This document shows positions 9,529 to 17,747 of a stretch of DNA of 64,000 bases, piece by piece. The notes below the pieces were generated by a model. The model did not search any database. It worked only from the letters and a program-made list of their open reading frames with translations, and was not told where the DNA came from. A program made the translations under genes and the position numbers. Position 1 is the stretch's first letter. Each line of letters starts with the position of its first letter. The stretch lies in contig NZ_WVID01000002.1 of NCBI RefSeq assembly GCF_010091925.1, positions 1 through 64,000 of the forward strand. The letters run 5' to 3'. The DNA comes from Nostoc sp. B(2019). GTDB taxonomy: Bacteria > Cyanobacteriota > Cyanobacteriia > Cyanobacteriales > Nostocaceae.

Positions 9529-10071
9529 GTGACATTACCACTACAAATTGCACAAACCGCTGAGCGATCGCAGATTGCGGAATTTTTCCAGGAATCAGCA
9601 GGTAAATGGCGTTCGGAACGGCGCTACTACACCTTACCGGAAGGAGAAACCAAAGAGATGGAGAGTATAATCACCATCCGGTTTTTGGAACAAGGATGCG
9701 ATGAATTGCAACAGCTTGCTCAGATGCACGATTTAGCCGATTCAGCAAGTTTGCAATGTGGTGCAGAAGTTACCTGGGAAAGTACAGATTTGCTCAAAGC
9801 CAGGAAAGAGTCGAAAGGTTCTACGCTGTTTGGTGCTTTGGGAAATATTTTATATCGCGATCGTGGTTTTGCCACATCCAAACCAGTCACAGCTAAATAT
9901 TATTTCTCTAACCCTAAAACTCTGTGTTTGCGAACTGAGTACAATGGTTCAGTGTTTGAGGAAGAGTTAAAATTAGTTGGCAGCAAATACCGGACGAGAC
10001 AAACTATTATCTCTCGTGCTGGAGAACAGTTGATGATTGGGCAGTATTTAGAAAAGAGAATTGAGATTTAA
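9529..10071 (+). CDS. Phycobiliprotein chromophore lyase, CpcS/CpeS family
   Basis: A 180-residue protein starting with GTG at 9529, preceded by an AGGTGAGGAA ribosome-binding site. The order of motifs fits the lipocalin-like CpcS/CpeS lyases: IAEFFQESAGKWRSERRYYTL near the N-terminus, E..SIITIRFLE, GAEVTWES, LYRDRGFATSKPVTAKYYF, LCLRTEYNGSVFEEEL, and YRTRQTIISRAGE..MIGQYLEKRI. These enzymes attach phycocyanobilin to conserved Cys of phycobiliproteins. Which paralogue (CpcS, CpcU, CpcV) this is cannot be told by eye. It stands alone; the phycobiliprotein gene apcD is 53 kb away in the window. Confidence 0.8.
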   Translation: MTLPLQIAQTAERSQIAEFFQESAGKWRSERRYYTLPEGETKEMESIITIRFLEQGCDELQQLAQMHDLADSASLQCGAEVTWESTDLLKARKESKGSTLFGALGNILYRDRGFATSKPVTAKYYFSNPKTLCLRTEYNGSVFEEELKLVGSKYRTRQTIISRAGEQLMIGQYLEKRIEI

Positions 10072-10115
10072 GACACACAAAAAAGGCAAAAGAAGAATTC
10101 AGAATTTAAAAATAG

Positions 10116-10142
10116 TAGAGACGTTGCAGTGCAACGTCTCTA
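10116..10142. repeat. Dispersed palindrome (13-bp arms)
   Basis: Perfect inverted repeat TAGAGACGTTGCA / TGCAACGTCTCTA at 10116-10128 and 10130-10142 around a single base. The sequence type (GAGACGTTGCA) is a palindromic repeat found dispersed in Nostocales genomes. It lies between the convergent ends of the bilin lyase and HdeD-like genes and may serve as a bidirectional terminator. Confidence 0.7.
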
Positions 10143-10172
10143 TATGTAGGGAGAGGTTTATCGAATTCCGCT

Positions 10173-10748
10173 TTAAGCGCTTGCAGTGGTGTCTGATTGC
10201 TTCAGGAAAGAACGCGTATTTAACGACAGCATGACGCGTGAAACGCCAGTGAACAGAACGCTGACACCTACTAGTGTGCCAAGAATCCAGGGTGCGTTGA
10301 AGGGCCATTGGAACCAAATCATTGCGCCCAATATTAGAGTAATGATGCCATCACCAAGTACCCAAGTCCAGTTTTGTTGCGGACGCAATCGGAATGCCAG
10401 GATCAGCTCAAATACACCTTCAGTCAGCAAAAAGCTACCTAACAACAGAGTCAGCGTCAGGATACCTGTTTTGGGGTAAACAAACAGCATCACACCTGTT
10501 GCAATATAAAGTCCGCTCAATAAAAGCTTCCAAAGGAAACCTCCGCGATCGCGCGTTTGAGTAGCGTAAACTAATTTGGCAAAACCTGAAGAGATCAGAA
10601 TTACAGCAACCCAAGTCTCAGCAAAAATTGTCGAAATAGTAGGGATTGCGATCGCAATAATCCCAAAAATAATCAGGATAACGCCAGTTACTAGCGATCC
10701 ATTAATATTTTTTTTGATGTTAACGTCATCGGAAACATTAGTTGTCAT
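10173..10748 (-). CDS. HdeD/DUF308 family membrane protein
   Basis: A 191-residue protein with six predicted membrane helices in three pairs, including LVTGVILIIFGIIAIAIPTI, ILTLTLLLGSFLLTEGVFELILAF and GDGIITLILGAMIW. The repeating helix-pair pattern with xRP/QxW loops (RLRPQQNWTWVLGDG) is that of HdeD/DUF308 proteins. In E. coli HdeD is linked to acid resistance; in cyanobacteria the role is unknown. The gene is monocistronic. Confidence 0.8.
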   Translation of the reverse strand: MTTNVSDDVNIKKNINGSLVTGVILIIFGIIAIAIPTISTIFAETWVAVILISSGFAKLVYATQTRDRGGFLWKLLLSGLYIATGVMLFVYPKTGILTLTLLLGSFLLTEGVFELILAFRLRPQQNWTWVLGDGIITLILGAMIWFQWPFNAPWILGTLVGVSVLFTGVSRVMLSLNTRSFLKQSDTTASA

Positions 10749-10967
10749 ACAAATTTTTCCCTATGTTTAAGTGAACTCTACAATTAGGCTAGAGAATTTA
10801 TTAAAAAGAAGATAGAACCCTAAGATATACGCCGTATAACAAGTTTTACTAGGTGGTTTTAAAAAAAAGTAGAAGCTAACTGGTAGAAATACTTCACAAG
10901 ACAGATAATTATCTGCCACACTGGCGATGAAAAAAAGAGAGTGAACAGTTGATTGAGCGCTAGCAAT

Positions 10968-11531
10968 TTATACCTGTAACTCAAACCCAGGTAAAACTTT
11001 CTCTCCAACGAGTAGTGCTGGTATCGCAACTACCTCTACAGGCTGTCCTGGTCGGTAAATTTCTACCTGTTGCTCTTGAGGATTGATTAGCCAACCCAAA
11101 CGCAAACCATTTTCTAGATACTCCTGCATTTTGTCTTGCAGAGGTTTTAGGCGGTCAGTTTCCGAGCGCAGGTCAATTACAAAGTCAGGCGTTAGTGGCG
11201 GGAATTTTTTACGTTCTTCAGCAGTCAGCGCTTCCCATCGCTCCAATTTTACCCAAGCAGCATCGGGAGAACGATTTGCGCCATTGGGTAGCTTAAATAT
11301 AGTAGAGGAGCTAAAAACCTTTCCCAATTTAGTTTGGCGATTCCAATAATTTAAGTCGGTAATGAAGTCTGCTTCCTGAGTTCCGCTTTCTCCCCCCACA
11401 GGTGGCACAATAATTACTTCTCCTGTTGCACTCAGTTCTAGATTTAAATCCCGATTTGCCATGCAGAGTTGATAAAACTGCTCGTCGCTGAGGTGAATGA
11501 TTGGCTCTAGGTTTAGGACAACTGTATTCAT
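10968..11531 (-). CDS. Uma2 family (DUF820) putative endonuclease
   Basis: A 187-residue protein with the motif order of the abundant cyanobacterial Uma2/DUF820 family: SDEQFYQLCMANRDLNLELSA, GEVIIVPPVGGESG, SPDAAWVKLERW, PDFVIDLRSETDRLKPLQDKM, EYLENGLRLGWLINP and EIYRPG. PDFVIDLRS is the PD-(D/E)xK-like core with Ser in place of the usual Lys position. These proteins resemble restriction-endonuclease folds and occur in many copies in Nostoc. Their function is not established. Confidence 0.88.
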   Translation of the reverse strand: MNTVVLNLEPIIHLSDEQFYQLCMANRDLNLELSATGEVIIVPPVGGESGTQEADFITDLNYWNRQTKLGKVFSSSTIFKLPNGANRSPDAAWVKLERWEALTAEERKKFPPLTPDFVIDLRSETDRLKPLQDKMQEYLENGLRLGWLINPQEQQVEIYRPGQPVEVVAIPALLVGEKVLPGFELQV

Positions 11532-11607
11532 TAAAGTCCTCCTTTTTCATTCAAAGCCGCGATCGCTTTCACTACGCTTTTTTGGATTGAGGTCAATCAC
11601 CTGTCTA

Positions 11608-11745
11608 CTAATAAATATCTGGACTCCACTTCTCCATAAAACGGTCTGAATTGTTAAGTTCAGTAAATCCGAATAGTCTTTACAACTCATGTACATCTTT
11701 TGTTGCTAGCAACCATCGACGCAAGCCTTGCAATTCAGGATAGGA
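11608..11745 (-). pseudogene. Remnant of a GNAT N-acetyltransferase (C-terminal end, with internal stop)
   Basis: Translation of the minus strand reads SYPELQGLRRWLLATKD, VHEL, a TAA stop (11680-11682), RLFGFTEL, DRFMEKWSPDIY and a TAG stop at 11608-11610. This is the typical C-terminus of small GNAT acetyltransferases (LQGLRRWxLATxDAHxLYxxFGF), with the conserved Tyr codon changed to TAA. The acetyl-CoA-binding N-terminal part is not recognisable upstream. It lies between the Uma2 gene and the Panacea cassette and is a decayed gene. Confidence 0.65.
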
Positions 11746-11795
11746 AATAATAAATATATAAAAATTGACAAAATCTAAAATCGACGTTCGACATT

Positions 11796-12188
11796 TTAAA
11801 GTATTCCCAAGAAAGCTTTAAGAGCAGTTTTATACCTATTCTTCAACCGCTTGGAGACTAAGCCGCCTTGCTGGATCTGTGTAAGAACAGCCATCGAGCA
11901 AGATCCTTTCGGAATTGGGCTACCAATGCTTATCAACCCAGCTAGTTCAGTAGCATCCATCTCACGAGCAAATTGATAAGCTATTACCGACTCACGAACT
12001 ATAAAGCTTGGTACATCCAAACCTGGTAGGAGAACACAGGCAGTTTCAGAATTAGGTCTACGGGTAGTGATATTAACGAATAGATAGTCTTTTCCAGAAG
12101 TTTGTGCTATCGCGATGTAGAGGTGTTGACTGTTAGGAGGCGTATCCAGCAAAAATGCATCTCCCAAATTAATGGTGATGCTAGCCAT
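11796..12188 (-). CDS. Small protein paired with a Panacea-domain protein; putative toxin
   Basis: A 130-residue protein beginning MASITINLGDAFLLDTP. Beta-rich N-terminal half (HLYIAIAQTSGKDYLFVNITT, CVLLPG, SFIVRESVIAYQFAREM) and a helical C-terminus (LTQIQQGGLVSKRLKNRYKTALKAFL). The order 'DxFLLDTP..HLYIxI...LFVNITT...C.L.PG' loosely resembles PemK/MazF-like beta barrels, but I cannot prove this. Its ATG overlaps the stop of the upstream Panacea gene (ATGGCTAG, 8 bp), so the two are translationally coupled. Panacea domains act as antitoxins to varied toxins, so this partner is a toxin candidate by context. Confidence 0.55.
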   Translation of the reverse strand: MASITINLGDAFLLDTPPNSQHLYIAIAQTSGKDYLFVNITTRRPNSETACVLLPGLDVPSFIVRESVIAYQFAREMDATELAGLISIGSPIPKGSCSMAVLTQIQQGGLVSKRLKNRYKTALKAFLGIL

Positions 12189-12738
12189 TCAAAACCCCAT
12201 CTAGATATGTTTCTCGAATGGCTTCTTGCTGAATTTCCTCGATTTCCTCGTCACTCTTGCCCACATTTTTGAGAATATCCTCTACCAAAATCGGAATGGC
12301 AGAGCCATGAGGGTTTTTCCACTCTGGAAGGTCATGAGTCCACTCAGCAACATCAAAAGGGTCAAGATGCCCAAAAGCTTGATAAACTTGCTGAATGATT
12401 TCCTCTTCCTCTTCACAAAGGTCTTCGTCTCCTGGATCATGCAATAAGGAAACATGATTTTCATTACGAGGAGAAATGAACTTAGACCAGAGAGGTAAAG
12501 CGTCATCAACGGGCTTCCCCTTGATCATGTCATAAACGCTGCTGAGGACAGGGCCGTAATCCATTGACACATAATGATCACCAGTAATCGGTTGTTCCAT
12601 GCGTTCCAATGCAACACGGTCAGCTATGTAAAGCATTTTAAGCAAGCCTAGATACTTCATAGGCTTACCATGCAGCTTTAAAAGTACGGCTGCGGCTTCA
12701 ACAGCTTTCTCTGGATGAAACCGAAACTGGATTGGCAT
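12181..12738 (-). CDS. Panacea (DUF4065/SocA-like) domain protein, putative antitoxin
   Basis: A 185-residue protein with the Panacea core: KAVEAAAVLLKLHGKPMKYLGLLKMLYIADR (helical start), PITGDHYVSMDYGPVLSSVYDMIKG (GPVLSxVYD is diagnostic) and HDLPEWKNPHG. An acidic insert (EDLCEEEEEIIQQVY) precedes the C-terminal helix. Panacea/SocA-type proteins act as antitoxins or proteolytic adaptors. It is first in a two-gene unit and overlaps the following 130-residue gene by 8 bp. No other partner is near. Confidence 0.8.
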   Translation of the reverse strand: MPIQFRFHPEKAVEAAAVLLKLHGKPMKYLGLLKMLYIADRVALERMEQPITGDHYVSMDYGPVLSSVYDMIKGKPVDDALPLWSKFISPRNENHVSLLHDPGDEDLCEEEEEIIQQVYQAFGHLDPFDVAEWTHDLPEWKNPHGSAIPILVEDILKNVGKSDEEIEEIQQEAIRETYLDGVLNG

Positions 12739-12850
12739 AAGAATTTTGAAACGACTGCTTCACACTAGTACAAATTTATTCTAAACCCTCATCTGGATAA
12801 CATTTTATAGAAGAACGCCGTAAAAAATTGCTAGAACAAGTCCAAGAGGC

Positions 12851-14566
12851 CTAATAATGAGTTCCCGACTTGCGATGATGCACGGCGGTTACACCATCTT
12901 GATTTAAAACTTTGCCATTCTCGACAGTTGCATAAACCAGCCAATGATCACCGGATTCCATGCGATTTTGTACAGAACATTCCAAGTATGCCAGAGCATC
13001 TGTAAGAACAGGAGAACCGTTTTCAGTTTCTTCGGCAGCAACACCAGCAAATCTATCTTGTGCTGGGCCGAAAGGCTTGAGGAAGTGCTTCATCAAACCT
13101 AAGTGATTGCCTTCTTTGAGGATGTTGAGGACAAATTTGTTTCCTGAGTGGGTCAGAGTTTCTATGGCGCGGTCTTTGGCTACGGCGATGGTTAAACCGG
13201 GCGGATTAAAACTGGCCTGAGACACCCAAGAGGCTAACATAGCACTGGATCTATCGCCTTCCTTGGCAGTGAGAACACAAAGAGAACCGACAATTCGCCC
13301 GACTGCTTGTTCTACAGTAGTGGCGGGAACACTTTGCGATCGCACTTTTCTAGCTTTCTTCAGTGCTTGAGCAAAGTCGGTTCCGGCTTCTTCGCACAAT
13401 TGCAGAGTTGCATCGTTGGGTTTGAACTTTACACGGATGGTGTCAAAACCAAACCGATAACCAGCATCTTTTAGTTTGCCTTCAATTAAATCAACGGCTT
13501 CACCACTCCAACCAAAGGAACCAAACACACCAGCTAGTTGATTGTTAGTGGCGGTGGATAGGACAATTCCCAAAGCTGTTTGTACGGGTGTGGGTGCATG
13601 TCCGCCAAGGGTGGGGGAACCGATGACAAAGCCAGCAGATTTTTCCACGGCTGCGCGGATATCTTCAGGGTCGGTAAATTCGCAGTTAATCGATTCTACA
13701 GCGACGCCAGCTTTTGTAATTCCCCTAGCGATCGCCTGGGCTAAAGTTGCAGTGTTCCCATAAGCCGAAGCATAAATTAACGCTACTGTCAAGTCAGCAG
13801 ATGTTTGCTGCTGGCTCCACTCCCGATAAGCTTTGGTGAGGTCAATTAAGCTATAGCGCACCAAAGGCCCGTGTCCGGTGGCATACATTCTTACAGGAAA
13901 ATCGGCTAGTTTATCCAGCGCTGTTTCAATTTGACGGGCGTGGGGAGCCATCAGGCAATCAAAATAATAGCGCCGGTCTTCGTTGTAGATTTCCCAACCT
14001 TCATCAAATACCTGATCGCCACAAACATGCGCCCCAAATAGCTTATCTGAGTAGAGAATTTCTGTTTGCGGGTCGTAGGTGCAAAGTTGATCTGCATAGC
14101 GGGGGTTAGGGGTTGGAATAAATTGCAGATAGTGCCCCTGACCTAAATCTAGAGTTTCTTCCCCTCGCATTACGATAATTGGTAAATCTGGGTTTTCCAA
14201 CGCTCCACGCAAATTTTTTGCCCCTGGATTAGAACACACAAAGGTGATTTGAGGAGCAATTTCCAGTAAGGCTTTTAAAGTTTCAGCACGGTTGGGATTG
14301 ACGTGACCCAAAATTACATAATCTAGTTTTGTGACATCGAAACGCTGTTGCAAAGCTTCTAAATAAATTTGCGTAAACGTTTCCCCTGGAGGGTCAATGA
14401 TGGCAGTTTTATCGCCTTCAATTAAATAAGAATTTGCAGTTGTACCCTTGGCAAGAGCGTATTCAATTTCAAACCTGAGCCTTGACCAACTGCGCGATCG
14501 CAGTACTCTTGTGTCTGTAGCAATTGGATAAACTTGAACGTCACGGGGTTTATTTACTGGTGTCAT
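12851..14566 (-). CDS. flv1B: Flavodiiron protein, Flv1-type (FlvA class)
   Basis: A 571-residue protein with the three-module cyanobacterial FDP layout: beta-lactamase-like diiron domain (1 to about 250), flavodoxin-like domain (about 260-400, ALIYASAYGNTATLAQAIARG) and NAD(P)H:flavin oxidoreductase-like domain (about 420-571, AMLASWVSQASFNPPGLTIAVAKDRA). The first iron-ligand motif is HVNPNR rather than the canonical HxExDH, as in Flv1/Flv2-class proteins that act with a canonical partner. The canonical partner lies directly upstream (14680-16422). They would reduce O2 to water with NAD(P)H-derived electrons. The tandem arrangement resembles the heterocyst-type flv1B-flv3B pair; the B assignment rests on that context. 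Confidence 0.87.
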   Translation of the reverse strand: MTPVNKPRDVQVYPIATDTRVLRSRSWSRLRFEIEYALAKGTTANSYLIEGDKTAIIDPPGETFTQIYLEALQQRFDVTKLDYVILGHVNPNRAETLKALLEIAPQITFVCSNPGAKNLRGALENPDLPIIVMRGEETLDLGQGHYLQFIPTPNPRYADQLCTYDPQTEILYSDKLFGAHVCGDQVFDEGWEIYNEDRRYYFDCLMAPHARQIETALDKLADFPVRMYATGHGPLVRYSLIDLTKAYREWSQQQTSADLTVALIYASAYGNTATLAQAIARGITKAGVAVESINCEFTDPEDIRAAVEKSAGFVIGSPTLGGHAPTPVQTALGIVLSTATNNQLAGVFGSFGWSGEAVDLIEGKLKDAGYRFGFDTIRVKFKPNDATLQLCEEAGTDFAQALKKARKVRSQSVPATTVEQAVGRIVGSLCVLTAKEGDRSSAMLASWVSQASFNPPGLTIAVAKDRAIETLTHSGNKFVLNILKEGNHLGLMKHFLKPFGPAQDRFAGVAAEETENGSPVLTDALAYLECSVQNRMESGDHWLVYATVENGKVLNQDGVTAVHHRKSGTHY

Positions 14567-14603
14567 AGCTTGATTGGGGATTGGTGACTAGTAACTCTTA
14601 AAA

Positions 14604-14672
14604 GTGGTGAAAGGTAAAAGGGTAAGGGGGATGGTTCTTCCCTTTCCCCTTTACCCCTTACCCTTTCTCCAG
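14604..14672. repeat. Pyrimidine/purine-rich low-complexity repeat between the flv genes
   Basis: A run of ACCCTTT/CCCCTTT-type heptamer-like units on the + strand (about 14636-14672), preceded by its inverted purine-rich counterpart (GGTAAAAGGGTAAGGGGG, about 14612-14629). Together they could fold into a hairpin in the flv intercistronic mRNA. Confidence 0.5.
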
Positions 14673-14679
14673 TCCCTTT

Positions 14680-16422
14680 TTAGTAATGATTACCGACTTT
14701 GCGATGGTGGACTGCTGTTAAAGCATCTGGCTTACTCACTCGTCCGGCGTAAACGTTGCTGTATACCGCCCAGTGATCGCCGCAGTCCATTCTACTAACG
14801 ACTTCGCATTCTATGTATGCGAGGGCATCGGTGAGGATGGGAGCACCATTTTCGGCTGGCTGAGTTCTTACACCTTCAAACCGATCAGCACCAGGGGTGA
14901 ATCGCTTCAAAAAGTGCTTCATGAGTTTTTGGTAATTGCCTTCTTCTAAAACGTTGAGGACAAAGCGATCGCCTACTTGCATCAGTGATTCAATTGCTCT
15001 ATCTTTGGCAACTGCAATGGAGAATCCTAAAGGTTTGAAGCTGGCTTGACTCACCCAAGAGGCTAACATTGCACTGGAGACATCGCCTTTTTTGGCGGTG
15101 ATTATGTATAACCCGCCGCTGAGTCTACCTAATGCTTTATCTAGGTCAGCACCTAGGGATTTCATCGCTTTGATGCTGCGATCGCGCGTCACCCATTGAC
15201 CTAAGTCTGTACCCGCTTCTTCACACAGCTTGTAGATATTTTCGGTGGGTGTTTGTTTAATCCGAATCGCTGGAAAAACTGTTGTCAAACCCAAATTACG
15301 GAATTTACTCAACAGAGGATCTATCGGCTCATCATCGCCACCACCAGTTTCAAATACGCCTATGGCTTGCTTTTCTTTGGCAGATCCTAAAACTGTGCTG
15401 AGTGCGGCTTGGATGCTAGCAGCACCAGAAGCCGGAGGTAAACCAACGACAAGTCCAGTGCAGCGGCTAACTAGTTCCCGCAGTTCTTGTAAATCTACTT
15501 CTGATCCCAAGTCCACAATTTCCACGGCGACACCAGTTTTGCTGATACCGTTGGCAATTGCTTGAGCTAGGCGATCGCTATACCCATATTCGGAAACGTA
15601 AAATATCCCAATTGCTGTTTCTGCCTTGGTTTGGTTTTGGCTCCAAGTGCGGTAACGTCCAGTTAGTTCTTCAACATTATGAGATAATAGCGGCCCATGA
15701 CCTGTGGCAATCATGCCGATGGTTTTCAGTTCCGCCATCCGCTTGAGGGCAGATAAAACTGACCGCGCATTCGGCCCCATTAAGCAATCGTAGTAGTAAT
15801 GAAAGTCTGCTTCGATAGCCGCCAAGTCTTCGTCAAACGTGCTATCTGAGCAATAGTGCAACCCAAAAGCGTCGCAGGTGTAGAGAATTTTGGTTTTGTG
15901 ATCGAAGCTGAAGATGGTATCTGGCCAGTGTAAATTGGGTGCAATGACAAATTCAAATTCGTGACCGTTACCTAAATCTAAGCGATCGCCATTTTTCACA
16001 ATCCGCCGCTTAAATGGCTGATGTACCAAATCCTCAAGAAACTGAATCGCCACTTTAGAACCGACAACGGTGATTTCTGGGGCCAGTTGCAGCATATCTT
16101 TAACTAAACCGCTGTGGTCTGGCTCGGTGTGGCTGATGATCAAATAATCAATCTCTTTTGGGTTGATTAGTCCGGTAAGCGTATCAAAATATAGTTGACG
16201 AAACTTTTCATGGGAGGTATCAACTAAGGCAGTCTGCTCGCCTCGGATGAGAAACGAGTTGTAAGTAGTACCGTTTTGCAGACCAAACTCAATATCGAAG
16301 CGATCGCGATCCCAGTCTAAAGAACGAATTGCCGTCGTATCTTGAGCGATTTCTACAGTCTGTATGGTGAGCCGTTTTTCAGTTTTTTCGGTGAGCGCTA
16401 CCATAACTCCCCTCCTTGACAA
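14680..16422 (-). CDS. flv3B: Flavodiiron protein, Flv3-type (FlvB class)
   Basis: A 580-residue FDP with the same three modules as its downstream neighbour. The diiron motif is canonical: SHTEPDHSG (HxExDH), followed by LHWPDTIFSFD, CDAFGLHYC and a GHGP His, so iron binding should be intact. The flavodoxin-like part starts near 265 (GIFYVSEYGYSDRLAQAIANG) and the flavin-reductase part near 430 (AMLASWVSQASFKPLGFSIAVAKDRA). With the Flv1-type partner it would carry out Mehler-like O2 photoreduction. In Anabaena the tandem B pair is heterocyst-specific and Flv3B protects nitrogenase. It is divergent from coaX, with a 92-bp shared promoter region. Confidence 0.88.
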   Translation of the reverse strand: MSRRGVMVALTEKTEKRLTIQTVEIAQDTTAIRSLDWDRDRFDIEFGLQNGTTYNSFLIRGEQTALVDTSHEKFRQLYFDTLTGLINPKEIDYLIISHTEPDHSGLVKDMLQLAPEITVVGSKVAIQFLEDLVHQPFKRRIVKNGDRLDLGNGHEFEFVIAPNLHWPDTIFSFDHKTKILYTCDAFGLHYCSDSTFDEDLAAIEADFHYYYDCLMGPNARSVLSALKRMAELKTIGMIATGHGPLLSHNVEELTGRYRTWSQNQTKAETAIGIFYVSEYGYSDRLAQAIANGISKTGVAVEIVDLGSEVDLQELRELVSRCTGLVVGLPPASGAASIQAALSTVLGSAKEKQAIGVFETGGGDDEPIDPLLSKFRNLGLTTVFPAIRIKQTPTENIYKLCEEAGTDLGQWVTRDRSIKAMKSLGADLDKALGRLSGGLYIITAKKGDVSSAMLASWVSQASFKPLGFSIAVAKDRAIESLMQVGDRFVLNVLEEGNYQKLMKHFLKRFTPGADRFEGVRTQPAENGAPILTDALAYIECEVVSRMDCGDHWAVYSNVYAGRVSKPDALTAVHHRKVGNHY

Positions 16423-16514
16423 ATTGAGTATTTATTCCTCTGATTTTATTGTTACACGCTTGGAATGTTAAATTTTATTAAAAAACCTATGGCTGACTTA
16501 AAAAAAATAAAAGT

Positions 16515-17354
16515 GTGAAACTACAAAAACACCCAGAATATAGAGAAAAACTTTGGTTAGCTCTGGAAATTGGGAATTCTCGCTTGCATTGGGCGTTGTT
16601 TATAGGCGAAACTTTGGAGTGTGTTTGGGATACTGACCATTTACCTGAGTCTGTCATACAGCAGATGGCTCAATGTCGAACACTGGATGATTTGCCAATA
16701 GAAATTTTTCCACTCAGCTTACTAAGTGGAAAACAAAGAGAAATTATTGCAGAAACATCTTCCTATCTACCGATTTTTGTAGCTTCTGTAGTTCCTCAGC
16801 AAACAGCGCTTTGGCAGAATTACCCCCATATTCGCGTTATTACGTTAGACCAAGTACCGCTGAAGGGAATGTATCCCACGCTGGGAATTGACCGCGCCTT
16901 GGCTTTGTGGGGTGCGGGGAAAACTTGGGGTTTTCCGATGCTGGTTATTGATGCTGGAACAGCGCTGACTTTTACTGCTGCGGATGCAAATCAATGTCTG
17001 GTTGGAGGCGCAATTCTGCCGGGAATAGGGTTGCAATTTGCAACTCTAGGTCAAAAAACAGGGCAATTACCACTTGTAGAGACACACAATTTCACGCTAC
17101 CTCCACGCTTTGCCCTCAATACACAAGAGGCAATTCAAAGTGGAGTTATTTACACTTTATTAGCCGGAATCAAAGATTTTATTGAGGCATGGTGGAGTTT
17201 ATTTCCTGAAGGAAAGATTGCGATTAAAGGAGGCGATCGCACTCTATTGATAAACTACCTACAAGCCCAATTTCCCAAAATTGCTGCACATTTAATTGTA
17301 GAACCAAATTTGATTTTTTGGGGAATGCAAAAAATAGTAATGAAAAATGGGTAA
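16515..17354 (+). CDS. coaX: Type III pantothenate kinase
   Basis: A 279-residue protein starting with GTG at 16515. [17 protein letters not shown] is the N-terminal phosphate-binding strand-loop (Glu where many have Asp: xDxGNT/S). [34 protein letters not shown] holds the GxDR and DxGTA motifs of the ASKHA-fold CoaX family, and [12 protein letters not shown] follows. It phosphorylates pantothenate in the first step of CoA synthesis and is not inhibited by CoA (family knowledge). It overlaps a possible 40-codon frame at its 3' end. Confidence 0.9.
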   Translation: MKLQKHPEYREKLWLALEIGNSRLHWALFIGETLECVWDTDHLPESVIQQMAQCRTLDDLPIEIFPLSLLSGKQREIIAETSSYLPIFVASVVPQQTALWQNYPHIRVITLDQVPLKGMYPTLGIDRALALWGAGKTWGFPMLVIDAGTALTFTAADANQCLVGGAILPGIGLQFATLGQKTGQLPLVETHNFTLPPRFALNTQEAIQSGVIYTLLAGIKDFIEAWWSLFPEGKIAIKGGDRTLLINYLQAQFPKIAAHLIVEPNLIFWGMQKIVMKNG

Positions 17355-17469
17355 TAGTAATCTGAATTTCAACAGCACTTCTATATCTCAAATTACCCCT
17401 TTGTCTGAACTAGAAGTTAATGAGGATAACTCCTTAGAAAAAGTAGTAGAAGTAGTTGATGATGGATGA
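17347..17469 (+). CDS. Possible 40-residue small protein overlapping coaX
   Basis: An ATG at 17347 overlaps the coaX stop (ATGGGTAA) and opens a frame of 40 codons ending TGA at 17467-17469. The product (start [15 protein letters not shown], end [11 protein letters not shown]) is acidic and Ser/Asn-rich. Its stop overlaps another ATG (17466, ATGA) opening 26 codons to about 17546 ([20 protein letters not shown]). The overlaps suggest coupling, but the chain could also be a decayed gene. I recognise no family. Confidence 0.3.
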   Translation: MGNSNLNFNSTSISQITPLSELEVNEDNSLEKVVEVVDDG

Positions 17470-17747
17470 CTGATGAATCAGGATATGATGAAGAAGTTTA
17501 TCCTCAGATTGAGGTGGCTTTAACTCAGAATCGGCTGTCAGTATAATAGCAAAGATGAGTAAAGCCATATTGTTAAATACTCATAAGTTCGTAGAGAGCG
17601 ATAAATCGCTCTCTATAAGGTTCTCAAGGGCTAGAACCGTTTACTACTAGCTCTGATTTAATTAAGCCCTTCCACTTAGCTTGAGTAAAATAACGCATCT
17701 AAAAATAGACCCAAAAGTACAGCAGTAGTTGAAATATTTTGATTATA
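17470..17747. other. Intergenic region downstream of coaX
   Basis: Holds the possible 26-codon frame to about 17546. About 17597-17625 reads GAGAGCGATAAATCGCTCTC, a perfect small palindrome (GAGAGCGAT/ATCGCTCTC) that could act as a terminator between coaX and the convergent hydrolase gene. Nothing else is recognised. Confidence 0.45.

Noticed and set aside
12226-12509. Frames opposite and within the Panacea gene
   Set aside because: They are shadows of a well-supported coding sequence and show no protein-like motifs.
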